From Eubacterium sp. UBA4343 (lineage in GTDB: Bacteria; Bacillota; Clostridia; Lachnospirales; Lachnospiraceae), in contig DGTF01000071.1 in NCBI GenBank assembly GCA_002394235.1, forward strand, positions 14,917 to 39,331: 24,415 bases of DNA, written 5' to 3'. Position 1 is the stretch's first letter. Each line of letters starts with the position of its first letter. Shown here piece by piece: positions 15,128 to 24,284 of the stretch. A program made the translations under genes and the position numbers. A model generated the notes under the pieces. It made no database searches. It was not told where the DNA came from and saw only the letters and a program-made list of their open reading frames with translations.

Positions 15128-15166
15128 AATCATTGACCGATAAGACTGACCGAACCGTTGACTCAG

Positions 15167-15199
15167 AAAAAGCAGTTGCCTGCCTGGCGGCTGCTTTTT
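15167..15199. terminator. Bidirectional intrinsic terminator
   Basis: A 14-bp stem (AAAAAGCAGTTGCC with GGCGGCTGCTTTTT, two G-T pairs) and a 5-nt loop TGCCT have a T run on either strand. It lies 40 nt after the XRE stop and 37 nt after the NSS symporter stop, so it can serve both convergent genes. Confidence 0.85.
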
Positions 15200-15236
15200 C
15201 TGCGTCTAATGGCCATGGAAACCAGCCGGAACCGTT

Positions 15237-16736
15237 TCAGCCGGCGGTCTTTTTGGTTATTTTCTTTCTTGAGAACGCGCAGAAAAAAATAAAGAGCAGA
15301 AACAGGACGGCGACGCACATCCATCCGGTCAGCACAGCGGTTCCCATCGGCGAGAACATGTCGTAATATCCCTTCAGGTAGATGACGATGATGATCACAG
15401 GCACAATAAAGGTGATATATGTTCTGAGTTTTTTCGGGAATTCTCTCCCCTCTCCCTCATCTGCCTCCTGAATGAAATGATCCCATCCCCATCCGCTTTT
15501 CCGGGTGCAGAAAAGCACAAAGGCCAGACTGCCAAGAGGCAGAAGATTATTGGAGACGATGAAATCCTCGAGGTCCAGAATATGTGTTCCCTCGCCGAGC
15601 GGCTGAAACGATGACCAGATATTGTAGCCGAATACACACGGCAGGCTGAGAAGCACGACAAGGACAGCGCTGATGATGACGCTCTTCTTTCTCGTCCAGC
15701 CGAACAGATCCATATCAAAGGCAATAATATTCTCAAATACCGCAATAACCGTGGTCAGCGCAGCAAACGACAGGAAGACGAAGAAAAGCGCACCCCAGAT
15801 TCTTCCTCCCGGCATCTGGCTGAACAGATTCGGTATGGTGAGGAAGATGAGACTTGGTCCGGCATCCGGCTCGATCCCATAGGCAAAGCATGCCGGTATG
15901 ATAATGAATCCCGCCATCAGCGCGACAAAGGTGTCCAGCGCCGTGATCGTGACTGCTTCTCCCGTCAGGCTTCTGTCCTTATTCAGGTAGGAACCGAAGA
16001 TCAGCATGGCTCCGATTCCGATGGACAAGGTGAAGAACGCCTGACTCATTGCAGCGAAGATGACGTTTCCGACACCGCGCTCCGCCATGTTCCGGAAATC
16101 CGGCACGAGGTAGAAGGCGATTCCCTTCGCCGCACCCTTCAGGAATATCGAGTGGACAGCAAGCACTACCATCAGAACCATCAGGCAGGTCATCATAACC
16201 TTTGTCACCCGCTCCACCCCGTTTTGAATTCCAAAATAACAGATCACAAAACCGATAAGACACACCAGAATTGTCCAGAAAGCCATGCCAGGCGCGTTGG
16301 AAAGCATCGCGGCATAATCGGATTTTATTCTGGCGCTGTCCGCGCCGGCAAATGTACCCGTGACATGAAGATAGCAGTAATAAAGCATCCATCCGGCAAC
16401 GGTTGTATAATACATCATCAGCATATAGCTTCCGATGATACTGATGTATTTCAGCCAGTGGAACCTCGATCCTTTCTGCTCCAGCGTCTCGAAACATCTC
16501 GCCGCACTCTTCCGGCTTGCACGTCCGACCGAAAATTCACAGATCATGACTGGAATTCCAAGGATTAGAAGAAATACCAGATAAATCAGGATAAAAGCTG
16601 CTCCGCCGTACTGTCCGCAGAGATAGGGGAATTTCCATACATTTCCGATTCCGATTGCACAGCCCGCGGAAACCAGGATGAAGCCGATCCTGGAGCTGAA
16701 TTTTTCCCTGTCGGATTTGCTGCTTACATTTGACAT
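15237..16736 (-). CDS. Neurotransmitter:sodium symporter (NSS/SNF) family transporter
   Basis: LeuT-fold sodium-dependent transporter, probably for an amino acid, in the inner membrane. The 499-residue product has ~11-12 hydrophobic segments. The family signature in TM1-TM2 is GCAIGIGNVWKFPYLCGQYG (~25-44), with the unwound TM1 region that binds Na+ and substrate. The MSNVSSK start at 16736 is chosen because the longer frame (to 16922) would run back through malQ, and GAGGG lies upstream at a slightly long spacing. The start is 13 nt after the malQ stop, so the two genes are likely one transcript. The functional link between a glucan enzyme and an amino-acid transporter is not obvious. The substrate is not readable from sequence. 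Confidence 0.92.
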   Translation of the reverse strand: MSNVSSKSDREKFSSRIGFILVSAGCAIGIGNVWKFPYLCGQYGGAAFILIYLVFLLILGIPVMICEFSVGRASRKSAARCFETLEQKGSRFHWLKYISIIGSYMLMMYYTTVAGWMLYYCYLHVTGTFAGADSARIKSDYAAMLSNAPGMAFWTILVCLIGFVICYFGIQNGVERVTKVMMTCLMVLMVVLAVHSIFLKGAAKGIAFYLVPDFRNMAERGVGNVIFAAMSQAFFTLSIGIGAMLIFGSYLNKDRSLTGEAVTITALDTFVALMAGFIIIPACFAYGIEPDAGPSLIFLTIPNLFSQMPGGRIWGALFFVFLSFAALTTVIAVFENIIAFDMDLFGWTRKKSVIISAVLVVLLSLPCVFGYNIWSSFQPLGEGTHILDLEDFIVSNNLLPLGSLAFVLFCTRKSGWGWDHFIQEADEGEGREFPKKLRTYITFIVPVIIIVIYLKGYYDMFSPMGTAVLTGWMCVAVLFLLFIFFCAFSRKKITKKTAG

Positions 16737-16749
16737 ACCGTCAATCCCT

Positions 16750-18486
16750 CTACTTTCTATCATTCTGTCCGTCTGTACTCTCCGGCTCGGTCTTTGGCAG
16801 CCGTCCGTAGATCCTTGCGAGGTTGTGAATGCTGACCGCCAGAGCGTCTGACAGATAATTCGGCGCGAGCCTCCACTGCCAGTTGGTTCCCTGCGAGCCG
16901 GGTGTATTGATCCTGGCCTCACTTCCCTTCACGAGATAATCCTGAAGCGGAACGATACAGGTGTCTGCCGGCGAACGATATGCCTCGCGGATAAAATCCC
17001 ACACAAATGCTCCGTAATCGGTATTCTCCGAATGAATAAACTGTCTGGCAAAATCCCGGTCATGATCCGGCGCATGTTCCACCCAGTCCAAAATCGTCGT
17101 GTTGTCGTGTGTGCCAGTGTAGACGACGCAGTGGAACGGATGATGGTAGGTCAGATACCAGCTCGATTCTGATCCGTCAAATGCGTACTGAAGGACCTTC
17201 ATCCCCGGATATCCGCTGTCCTTCAGAAGCTGTTCATTCTCCGGAGTAATCGTACCAAGATCCTCGGCTATCAGCGGTACCTCTCCGAGAGCCTTCTTCA
17301 TCTCCCGGAAAAAGCTCATGCCCGGTCCCTTCTTCATGATGCCATTTTCAGCAGTCTCATCTCCGTAAGGGATTTCATAGTAATTCGAAAAGCCATGAAA
17401 ATGATCAATCCGCAGGATGTCAAACAGCTCCATATTCGCCCGGATCCTGCGGATCCACCAGGAATAGTGATCCTTCCGTCCTCTCTCCCAGTCGTATACA
17501 GGATTTCCCCACAGCTGGCCTGTCACGGAAAAAGCATCCGGCGGGCATCCCGCAATATATTCCGGCTTCAGATCGCGGTCAAACCGGAATACCTCCGGAT
17601 GGGCCCACGCATCCGCGCTGTCCATCGACACATAGAACGGGACATCCCCGATAAATTCTATACCCTGTTTCCGGGCATAACGGTGAAGCCGCTCCCATTG
17701 TGTAAAGAACTCGAACTGAACAAAACGGAAGAAAGATATCTCATCCTGAAGCTCCTTTTTCGCCCGGCTGAGTGTGTCCGCCCTGCGCTCCCTGTAACCG
17801 TCGTCCCATTCCAGCCAGCTCTTTCCCTCGAACTTTTCCTTGAGCGCACAGTACAGACAGTAATCGTCCAGCCAGTACGATTCTCTCTCACAGAATTCGG
17901 TATACTTTTCATACAGGCTCTTCTCAGGGAGTACCGTATTCTCTGATTTCATATCCACCGCTGAGGCTGCTGCATCCGCAGCTCTTTCTGCCGCAGGTCC
18001 TGCTGGATCCGTGACGTTCTCCGCCGCTGCTCCCGCAGTGCCGTCCGTCATAACCGTATAAGCTGCAGCCGTTTTGTTCTGAGCGTCTTTGATTTCTTCC
18101 GTCCGTTTTTTTGAGTCCAGAATACGCTCACAGAAGGCCGGATACGCCATCCGAAGTGCCCTGCCCCGGTTTGTATAAAGTGCGCCGTAATCAACACGCT
18201 CCTGATTCTGTCCAAAATCCAGACAGCGTACATCATCTTCTCTCAGAAGCCCATCCTCGATCAAAGCTCTCAGATCTACATAATTCTGATTTCCCGCAAA
18301 CGCTGAGACCGGCTGATAAGGTGAATCTCCGAAGCCGGTCGGGCCCAGCGGCAGCACCTGCCAGTAGCTCTGTCCGGACTTTTTCAGAAAATCCACAAAT
18401 TCATATGCTTCCCTCGAGAAACAACCGATTCCGAATTCAGACGGTACCGAAAATACAGGAAACAAAATACCACATTGACGCTTCAT
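16750..18486 (-). CDS. malQ: 4-alpha-glucanotransferase (amylomaltase), GH77
   Basis: Transfers alpha-1,4-glucan segments between maltodextrins in the cytoplasm. The GH77 catalytic residues are all present: nucleophile Asp361 in LRIDHFHGF, acid/base Glu408 in LIAEDLGTITPE, and Asp461 in GTHDNTT. ARINTPGSQGTNWQWR near the C-terminus is also typical. The protein is 578 residues against ~500 for most homologues. The excess is a low-complexity Ala-rich stretch at ~125-190 (AADAAASAV, TAGAAAENV), between the N-terminal part and the YEKYTEFCERESYWLDDYC region. AAGGAG lies 6 nt before the ATG at 18486. A 14-bp perfect palindrome (18539-18552) lies at the promoter. The NSS symporter gene follows 13 nt later. 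Confidence 0.95.
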   Translation of the reverse strand: MKRQCGILFPVFSVPSEFGIGCFSREAYEFVDFLKKSGQSYWQVLPLGPTGFGDSPYQPVSAFAGNQNYVDLRALIEDGLLREDDVRCLDFGQNQERVDYGALYTNRGRALRMAYPAFCERILDSKKRTEEIKDAQNKTAAAYTVMTDGTAGAAAENVTDPAGPAAERAADAAASAVDMKSENTVLPEKSLYEKYTEFCERESYWLDDYCLYCALKEKFEGKSWLEWDDGYRERRADTLSRAKKELQDEISFFRFVQFEFFTQWERLHRYARKQGIEFIGDVPFYVSMDSADAWAHPEVFRFDRDLKPEYIAGCPPDAFSVTGQLWGNPVYDWERGRKDHYSWWIRRIRANMELFDILRIDHFHGFSNYYEIPYGDETAENGIMKKGPGMSFFREMKKALGEVPLIAEDLGTITPENEQLLKDSGYPGMKVLQYAFDGSESSWYLTYHHPFHCVVYTGTHDNTTILDWVEHAPDHDRDFARQFIHSENTDYGAFVWDFIREAYRSPADTCIVPLQDYLVKGSEARINTPGSQGTNWQWRLAPNYLSDALAVSIHNLARIYGRLPKTEPESTDGQNDRK

Positions 18487-18518
18487 ACCCTACTCCTTCC
18501 CCGTTCACATATTGTTTT

Positions 18519-18552
18519 ATTATAATATAAAGACAGGGCAGGTGTACACCTG
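18519..18552 (-). promoter_or_regulatory. malQ promoter with a 14-bp palindromic operator
   Basis: The minus strand has TATAAT (18519-18524). The perfect palindrome CAGGTGTACACCTG (18539-18552) overlaps the expected -35 position, where only a poor hexamer (TGTACA or GTACAC) is found. A regulator bound here would control access of RNA polymerase. The regulator is unknown. The upstream stretch 18553-18650 shows no gene. Confidence 0.6.
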
Positions 18553-18650
18553 TCGAACCATTTTTCTTAATTTTCCGTTAAAATCGTGAATTATTTCCGT
18601 AAAAACCGGATATCCCCTTATCTCTGATCCAGCTTTCCCATGAAGGGACT

Positions 18651-18748
18651 AACGAGATCAAACACGCTGCGCGAGTTTTATCTCGCTATCGCGACGCTCG
18701 CCGCACACGAATACTTCGCATTCGGCTGCGGCTCACTGTTCGCGTAAA
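18651..18748 (+). repeat. 98-bp intergenic repeat, copy 3 (complete)
   Basis: A full copy from AACGAGATC to GCGTAAA. It differs from the consensus at one base (GATCAAAC instead of GATAAAAC), which mispairs the first hairpin once. Its right end merges directly with the T run of the atp operon terminator. It lies between the atpC 3' end and the malQ promoter. Confidence 0.95.
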
Positions 18749-18790
18749 AAAAGACCCCCTGTCAAGCGCTGCCGCTTCTGCAGGAGGTCT
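18746..18790 (-). terminator. Intrinsic terminator of the atp operon
   Basis: On the minus strand AGACCTCCTG pairs with CAGGGGGTCT. An inner AAGCG-GCAG-CGCTT extends the stem, and seven T residues follow. It lies ~63 nt after the atpC stop codon. Confidence 0.9.
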
Positions 18791-18852
18791 CCGATATAAT
18801 CTATCTGTTTCATTTCCCGGTGCCGCACCGGTTACCCGTCGCGGTTCCATGA

Positions 18853-19269
18853 TCAGTTGATATACTTGTCTTTAAATTTCAGACGTGAAAGAGCACGCGC
18901 CATGGAAGCCTGCGTCATCTTGTATTCACGCAGACTCTGCTTCTGACGCAGACGCTCCTTCGCCCGTTCCAGCGCCTCCTCGGCACGCCGCTTGTCGACC
19001 TCATCCGGGGACTCACAGGTGTCAACCAGGATCGTTGCACGGTTATTTGCGAAAATCATGGAGCCGTTGCCGCAGACAGCCGTTACCTTATTGCCGTCCG
19101 CCGTCGTAAAATCGATCTCCCCGGGCACGATCGCAAGCATGATCTGCGAATGGTGCGCAAGGAAGCCTTCCCTTCCGTCAATGGTAGGAACCTTCAGACT
19201 TGTAACGTAACCTTTGTAAAAGGACTTATCCGATGCGATGACTCTGAGATAATATTTGGCTTCTGCCAT
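18853..19269 (-). CDS. atpC: F1Fo ATP synthase subunit epsilon
   Basis: Central-stalk subunit that binds gamma and can inhibit ATP hydrolysis. The 138-residue protein has the N-terminal beta-sandwich (VIASDKSFYKGYVTSLKVPT, then GREGFLAHHSQIMLAIVPGE). The C-terminal two-helix part is VDKRRAEEALERAKERL and YKMTQASMARALSRLKF. GAGGTG lies just before the ATG at 19269. The frame runs four codons further without support. It is the last gene of the cluster, ~90 nt after atpD, with a nested hairpin in that gap and the operon terminator behind it. Confidence 0.95.
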   Translation of the reverse strand: MAEAKYYLRVIASDKSFYKGYVTSLKVPTIDGREGFLAHHSQIMLAIVPGEIDFTTADGNKVTAVCGNGSMIFANNRATILVDTCESPDEVDKRRAEEALERAKERLRQKQSLREYKMTQASMARALSRLKFKDKYIN

Positions 19270-19294
19270 GTTACACCTCAATCTTATTCCTGAC

Positions 19295-19344
19295 GCATCA
19301 GCGGAGCGGGTGCGAAACTTCCGCCTCCCTCTGCCTGCTGATGC
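19295..19344 (-). other. RNA hairpin between atpD and atpC
   Basis: Perfect 8-bp arms GCATCAGC and GCTGATGC enclose a second stem (GGAG..CGG with CCG..CTCC). No T run follows on the minus strand, so it is not a terminator. It may set the relative output or stability of the atpC message. Confidence 0.6.
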
Positions 19345-19359
19345 ATGTGCCGGATTCTC

Positions 19360-20751
<1,392 letters not shown>

Positions 20752-20772
20752 TCATGTCCTTTCTATTGTGTC

Positions 20773-20801
20773 AACGCCTCTACCTCTTAAGGCAGGGCGT
20801 T
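20773..20801 (-). other. RNA hairpin between atpG and atpD
   Basis: On the minus strand AACGCC-CTGCCT pairs with AGGTAG-A-GGCGTT around a TAAG loop, a 12-bp stem with one bulged A and one G-T pair. It lies 6 nt after the atpG stop and ~25 nt before atpD. There is no T run. It could mark an RNA processing or stabilising site that favours beta production. Confidence 0.65.
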
Positions 20802-20807
20802 ACAAGC

Positions 20808-21797
20808 TCAATGAAGTGCGCCGGCCTGGAAAGTATCAAGATCCTCTCCCTGCTGGTTTTCAAACTTCGGCATGTCTTTCTTCTTATGTTTCTTCTGCTG
20901 CAGCGCACGTGCCTTCGCGCCTGCGCAAACCTCCGTAATCTCCTGTGTGATCTGAGCCTGACGCTCCCGGTTGTACTGAATGCTCAGCTCCTGGACCAGT
21001 TCACTGCCGTTTTTATTGGCAGCGTCCATCGCCTGCATACGGGAACTGTGCTCCGCACAGTATGATTCCACAAGTGCACTGTATATATAACCGTTGATGA
21101 AGTCGGGGATGATGTTATTCAGAAGAAGATCCGGCCCCGGTTCCATGTCGAAGGTCTCCTGATACACACCGCTCAGTTTTGTCATATTCTGTTTGAAAAA
21201 CTCCTCATTCAGACGGATCAGCGGCAGAAGCTGCCGGATCTCCGTCTCGGTTTCCATGGAGTTCTTCATTCTGGTATAAATGATATATACCTCATCAACT
21301 TCTTTTCGCTCGAACAGATCAAGCATCTGATATGCGATTGACCTTGCCCTGGAAAGTGTCGGTTTCTGGGCAGTATAATGAAAGGCGCCGTCTACATTTA
21401 CATTATGATTTGCAAAATACTGACGGCCGACCTCTCCGACGACATATAGCATGTCATTGTTCGCGGGTCTCAGCTTCTCCTCTGTCAGCTTCAGTACATT
21501 ATGGTTATATGCACCTGCAAGTCCCTTATCTGCGGTCACACAGATAATCGCCCTGCGGAGATCGCTTTTGGAAGTAACCTCACGCTCATCCAGATACGGA
21601 TGGCTGTAGCCGTCCGGAAGGTGACGCAGCACCCGTCCGAACATGTCCTGCAGCGCATAAAAATACGGTTCGGTATTTGCCAGCGCTTTCCGCGCGTTAT
21701 TCATTTTCGTAGAAGAAATCATATACATAGCGTTCGTAATCTTCAGTGTATTATTGACGCTATCAATTCTTTCCTTGATTTCACGTGTTGCTGACAT
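20808..21797 (-). CDS. atpG: F1Fo ATP synthase subunit gamma, with C-terminal extension
   Basis: Rotor shaft of F1, made of N- and C-terminal helices in a coiled coil around a Rossmann-like domain. The N-terminal helix reads MSATREIKERIDSVNNTLKI, with TNAMYMISSTKM, and the conserved C-terminal helix reads YNRERQAQITQEITEVCAGA. Most gammas end about there (285-300 residues). This one goes on to 329 with a basic then acidic tail, KKHKKKDMPKFENQQGEDLD and TFQAGALH. The start at 21797 has AAGGA 5 nt upstream. It lies 29 nt after atpA. The tail would leave the top of the alpha-beta ring, close to where the delta domain fused to alpha would sit. Confidence 0.96.
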   Translation of the reverse strand: MSATREIKERIDSVNNTLKITNAMYMISSTKMNNARKALANTEPYFYALQDMFGRVLRHLPDGYSHPYLDEREVTSKSDLRRAIICVTADKGLAGAYNHNVLKLTEEKLRPANNDMLYVVGEVGRQYFANHNVNVDGAFHYTAQKPTLSRARSIAYQMLDLFERKEVDEVYIIYTRMKNSMETETEIRQLLPLIRLNEEFFKQNMTKLSGVYQETFDMEPGPDLLLNNIIPDFINGYIYSALVESYCAEHSSRMQAMDAANKNGSELVQELSIQYNRERQAQITQEITEVCAGAKARALQQKKHKKKDMPKFENQQGEDLDTFQAGALH

Positions 21798-21826
21798 ATT
21801 TTTCCTTCTTCAATTTCCGGCTGAGC

Positions 21827-23641
21827 TTATGCGTTCTTTGTCTTATGCGCTTCTGCGTATTCCGCGCCAAACTCATCCGCTGCTGCCAGGATTCTCTCGG
21901 TAAGTTCATCCGGAAGCTGTCCCTTTTTGTTGATCTCCTCGACGATATCCGAATACTTATCGGCGAAGAACGCAAGCATCTCCTTCTGGTAAGCTTTCAC
22001 ATTCTTAACCGGAACATTGATCATCTTCTTATGCTCGGCAACGCAGAGAGTAATAACTTGATCTGCTGTTGAAAGCGGATGACCAAGAGGCTGCTTCAGC
22101 AGCTCCATCAGAACATTTCCCTGTTTCAGCTGATTCTGCGTTGCTTCATCCAGATCTGAACTGAACTGGGTGAACACCTGCATCTCACGGAACTGTGCCA
22201 GATCGATACGCAGGGAACCTGCAGCCTTCTTCATTGCCTTGGTCTGAGCTGCTCCTCCTACACGGGATACGGAAAGTCCGACGTTAACGGCCGGTCTCTG
22301 TCCCTCGAAGAACAGATCGGACTCCAGGAAAATCTGTCCGTCTGTGATGGAGATTACATTGGTAGGAATGTAAGCGGATACATCGCCGTCCTGTGTCTCA
22401 ATGATCGGCAGCGCGGTGATGGAACCTCCACCCAGATTCTCTGACAGCCTTGAGGATCTCTCGAGAAGTCTGGAATGCAGATAGAATACGTCACCCGGAT
22501 ATGCCTCACGTCCCGGAGATCTTCCAAGAAGCAGTGACAGCGTACGATATGCAACGGCATGCTTACTCAGATCATCATAAATGATCAGAACATCCTTGCC
22601 TCTGTGCATGAAGTATTCGGCAATCGATGTCGCGGCATAAGGCGCAATGTACTGAAGCGGTGCCGGATCTGCCGCGGTGGATGCCACAACAATCGTATAA
22701 GACATCGCGTCATTTTTCTTCAGTGTGTTTACAATGCTGGCTACTGTTGATGCCTTCTGTCCGATTGCGACATAGACACAGTAGCAGTCCTTCCCCTTCT
22801 GGTTCAGCACGGCATCCATTGCGATGGATGTCTTACCGGTCTGACGGTCACCGATGATCAGCTCTCGCTGTCCGCGGCCAATGGGGAACATGGAATCAAT
22901 TGCCAGGATACCGGTTTCCAGCGGGACCGTAACCGGCTGACGGTCAATGATTCCAGGTGCCGGCTGTTCAATTGCGCGGTATTCGTCGCCCTTTATCGGT
23001 GCTCCTCCGTCAATAGGATTGCCCAGTGCGTCAATCACACGGCCAAGATATCCGTCGCCGCAAGCAATGCCGGCACGCTTACCGGTACCGGTTACACGGG
23101 TTCCCTCTCCGATGCTTCCTTCGGCGTCAAACAGAATCGCGCCGATCCCGTCTTCGCCGATATTCTGAACCATTCCTTTTACGCCGTTTTCAAAGACCAG
23201 AATCTCTCCGTACTGCACATGATCCAGACCTGTGATGGTTACAATTCCGTCGCCGGCTGTCAGAACATGACCGACTTCAGACTGTTCCGCCTCAAGATGG
23301 AACTGTTCCACGGCAGCACGCATGATCTCCATGATGCCTTCCTGGCTCTTTTCTCTCGCAGCTCTGGCTCTCGCATCATTGATCTGATTTTCGAACTGTC
23401 TCTCTCTTCCGCGGGTACTCCAGTCGTACTCATCGCTTCCGATGTCGAGAATGAAACCACCGTGTACATCCGGATCCTGAACGATCTCAAGATTTACCTG
23501 ATTCGTGTCTTCAAGCTCATACTTGTTTTTCAGAAACTGAACGAATTTCTGTCTCTGCTCTTCGCTCGGCTCGGTTACACAGCGAAGAACCGCATGAAGC
23601 TTTCCGTTCTCGTCCAACTTTATTGTTTTGTTCTCACTCAT
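21827..23641 (-). CDS. atpA: F1Fo ATP synthase subunit alpha fused to a delta C-terminal domain
   Basis: 604 residues against the usual ~500-510. From ~98 on it is a normal alpha subunit: [20 protein letters not shown] (123-142), Walker A GDRQTGKT (264-271), then the [11 protein letters not shown] and [18 protein letters not shown] signatures. Residues ~12-95 match the delta/OSCP C-terminal domain: [16 protein letters not shown], a [13 protein letters not shown] block (GG fold turn) and [15 protein letters not shown], corresponding to the DGSVRGRLE signature. The delta N-terminal helical domain is absent, and no atpH gene stands between atpF and atpA. The ATG at 23641 is 4 nt after the atpF stop with only a weak ribosome binding site, so translation is probably coupled. 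A second in-frame ATG at 23332 (Met104) has AGGAAGG shortly upstream and would give a 501-residue alpha. Confidence 0.95.
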   Translation of the reverse strand: MSENKTIKLDENGKLHAVLRCVTEPSEEQRQKFVQFLKNKYELEDTNQVNLEIVQDPDVHGGFILDIGSDEYDWSTRGRERQFENQINDARARAAREKSQEGIMEIMRAAVEQFHLEAEQSEVGHVLTAGDGIVTITGLDHVQYGEILVFENGVKGMVQNIGEDGIGAILFDAEGSIGEGTRVTGTGKRAGIACGDGYLGRVIDALGNPIDGGAPIKGDEYRAIEQPAPGIIDRQPVTVPLETGILAIDSMFPIGRGQRELIIGDRQTGKTSIAMDAVLNQKGKDCYCVYVAIGQKASTVASIVNTLKKNDAMSYTIVVASTAADPAPLQYIAPYAATSIAEYFMHRGKDVLIIYDDLSKHAVAYRTLSLLLGRSPGREAYPGDVFYLHSRLLERSSRLSENLGGGSITALPIIETQDGDVSAYIPTNVISITDGQIFLESDLFFEGQRPAVNVGLSVSRVGGAAQTKAMKKAAGSLRIDLAQFREMQVFTQFSSDLDEATQNQLKQGNVLMELLKQPLGHPLSTADQVITLCVAEHKKMINVPVKNVKAYQKEMLAFFADKYSDIVEEINKKGQLPDELTERILAAADEFGAEYAEAHKTKNA

Positions 23642-23645
23642 AGTG

Positions 23646-24131
23646 TCAGTCTTTCTTATCTTTATTCGCTGAGACCTTCTTCAGGAAGGCATCATACATC
23701 TTATCGTCATCCTCAGCCTCTGCGATTCTGGCAGCGGCATCCTTAACCATCTCAACAATGTCTTCCTCAGCTTTGTGCTTCTGGTCTGTCGTCTCTGCAG
23801 CTGCTTTGGCTCTGGCATCATTAATGATCTTGTCAGCGTCTGCTTTGGCCGAATCGACAATACGGTCGTATTCCACGTTTGCTTTTGCTCTTGCCTCATC
23901 AGCAGCTTTCTTTTTCTCATCATCAATGCTCTTGATCGTATCCTCATACTGTGTCTTGAGAGCATTGGCATCATTCTGTGCCTTTTCTGCGTCCGTGTAG
24001 GACTTCTCAATGTCTTTTGCTCTCTGATCGAGGATCTTGTGTACTCTTCCAAAAAGGAACTTTTTAAGAAGGAAATACAGAATCAGAAGATCGATGACCG
24101 TCCATAAAACATTTAAATCAAAACGTAACAT
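23646..24131 (-). CDS. atpF: F1Fo ATP synthase subunit b
   Basis: Peripheral stalk subunit, 161 residues. One N-terminal membrane helix ([20 protein letters not shown]) is followed by a long charged coiled coil rich in Ala, Lys, Asp and Glu (~35-135). The C-terminal amphipathic part ([20 protein letters not shown]) normally binds the delta C-terminal domain. That domain is here encoded at the front of the next gene, 4 nt away. TAGGAG lies 5 nt before the ATG at 24131. The genes for subunits a and c, which usually come just before, are not in the window. A 98-bp repeat lies 55 nt upstream instead. Confidence 0.96.
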   Translation of the reverse strand: MLRFDLNVLWTVIDLLILYFLLKKFLFGRVHKILDQRAKDIEKSYTDAEKAQNDANALKTQYEDTIKSIDDEKKKAADEARAKANVEYDRIVDSAKADADKIINDARAKAAAETTDQKHKAEEDIVEMVKDAAARIAEAEDDDKMYDAFLKKVSANKDKKD

Positions 24132-24186
24132 GTCTTCTCCTAAGTTGTTCCGTACTCTGATACGAAATCTTTGTCACTGAAATTTA

Positions 24187-24284
24187 TTTACGCGAACAGT
24201 GAGCCGCAGCCGAATGCGAAGTATTCGTGTGCGGCGAGCGTCGCGATAGCGGGATAAAACTCGCGCAGCGTGTTTTATCTCGTT
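24187..24284 (-). repeat. 98-bp intergenic repeat, copy 4 (complete, inverted)
   Basis: A full copy in the opposite orientation to the other three. It differs from the consensus at one base (TTTTATCCCGC instead of TTTTATCTCGC), which mispairs one position of the first hairpin. It lies upstream of atpF, with the boundary TTTACGCG next to the T-rich AATTTATTT. Confidence 0.95.
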
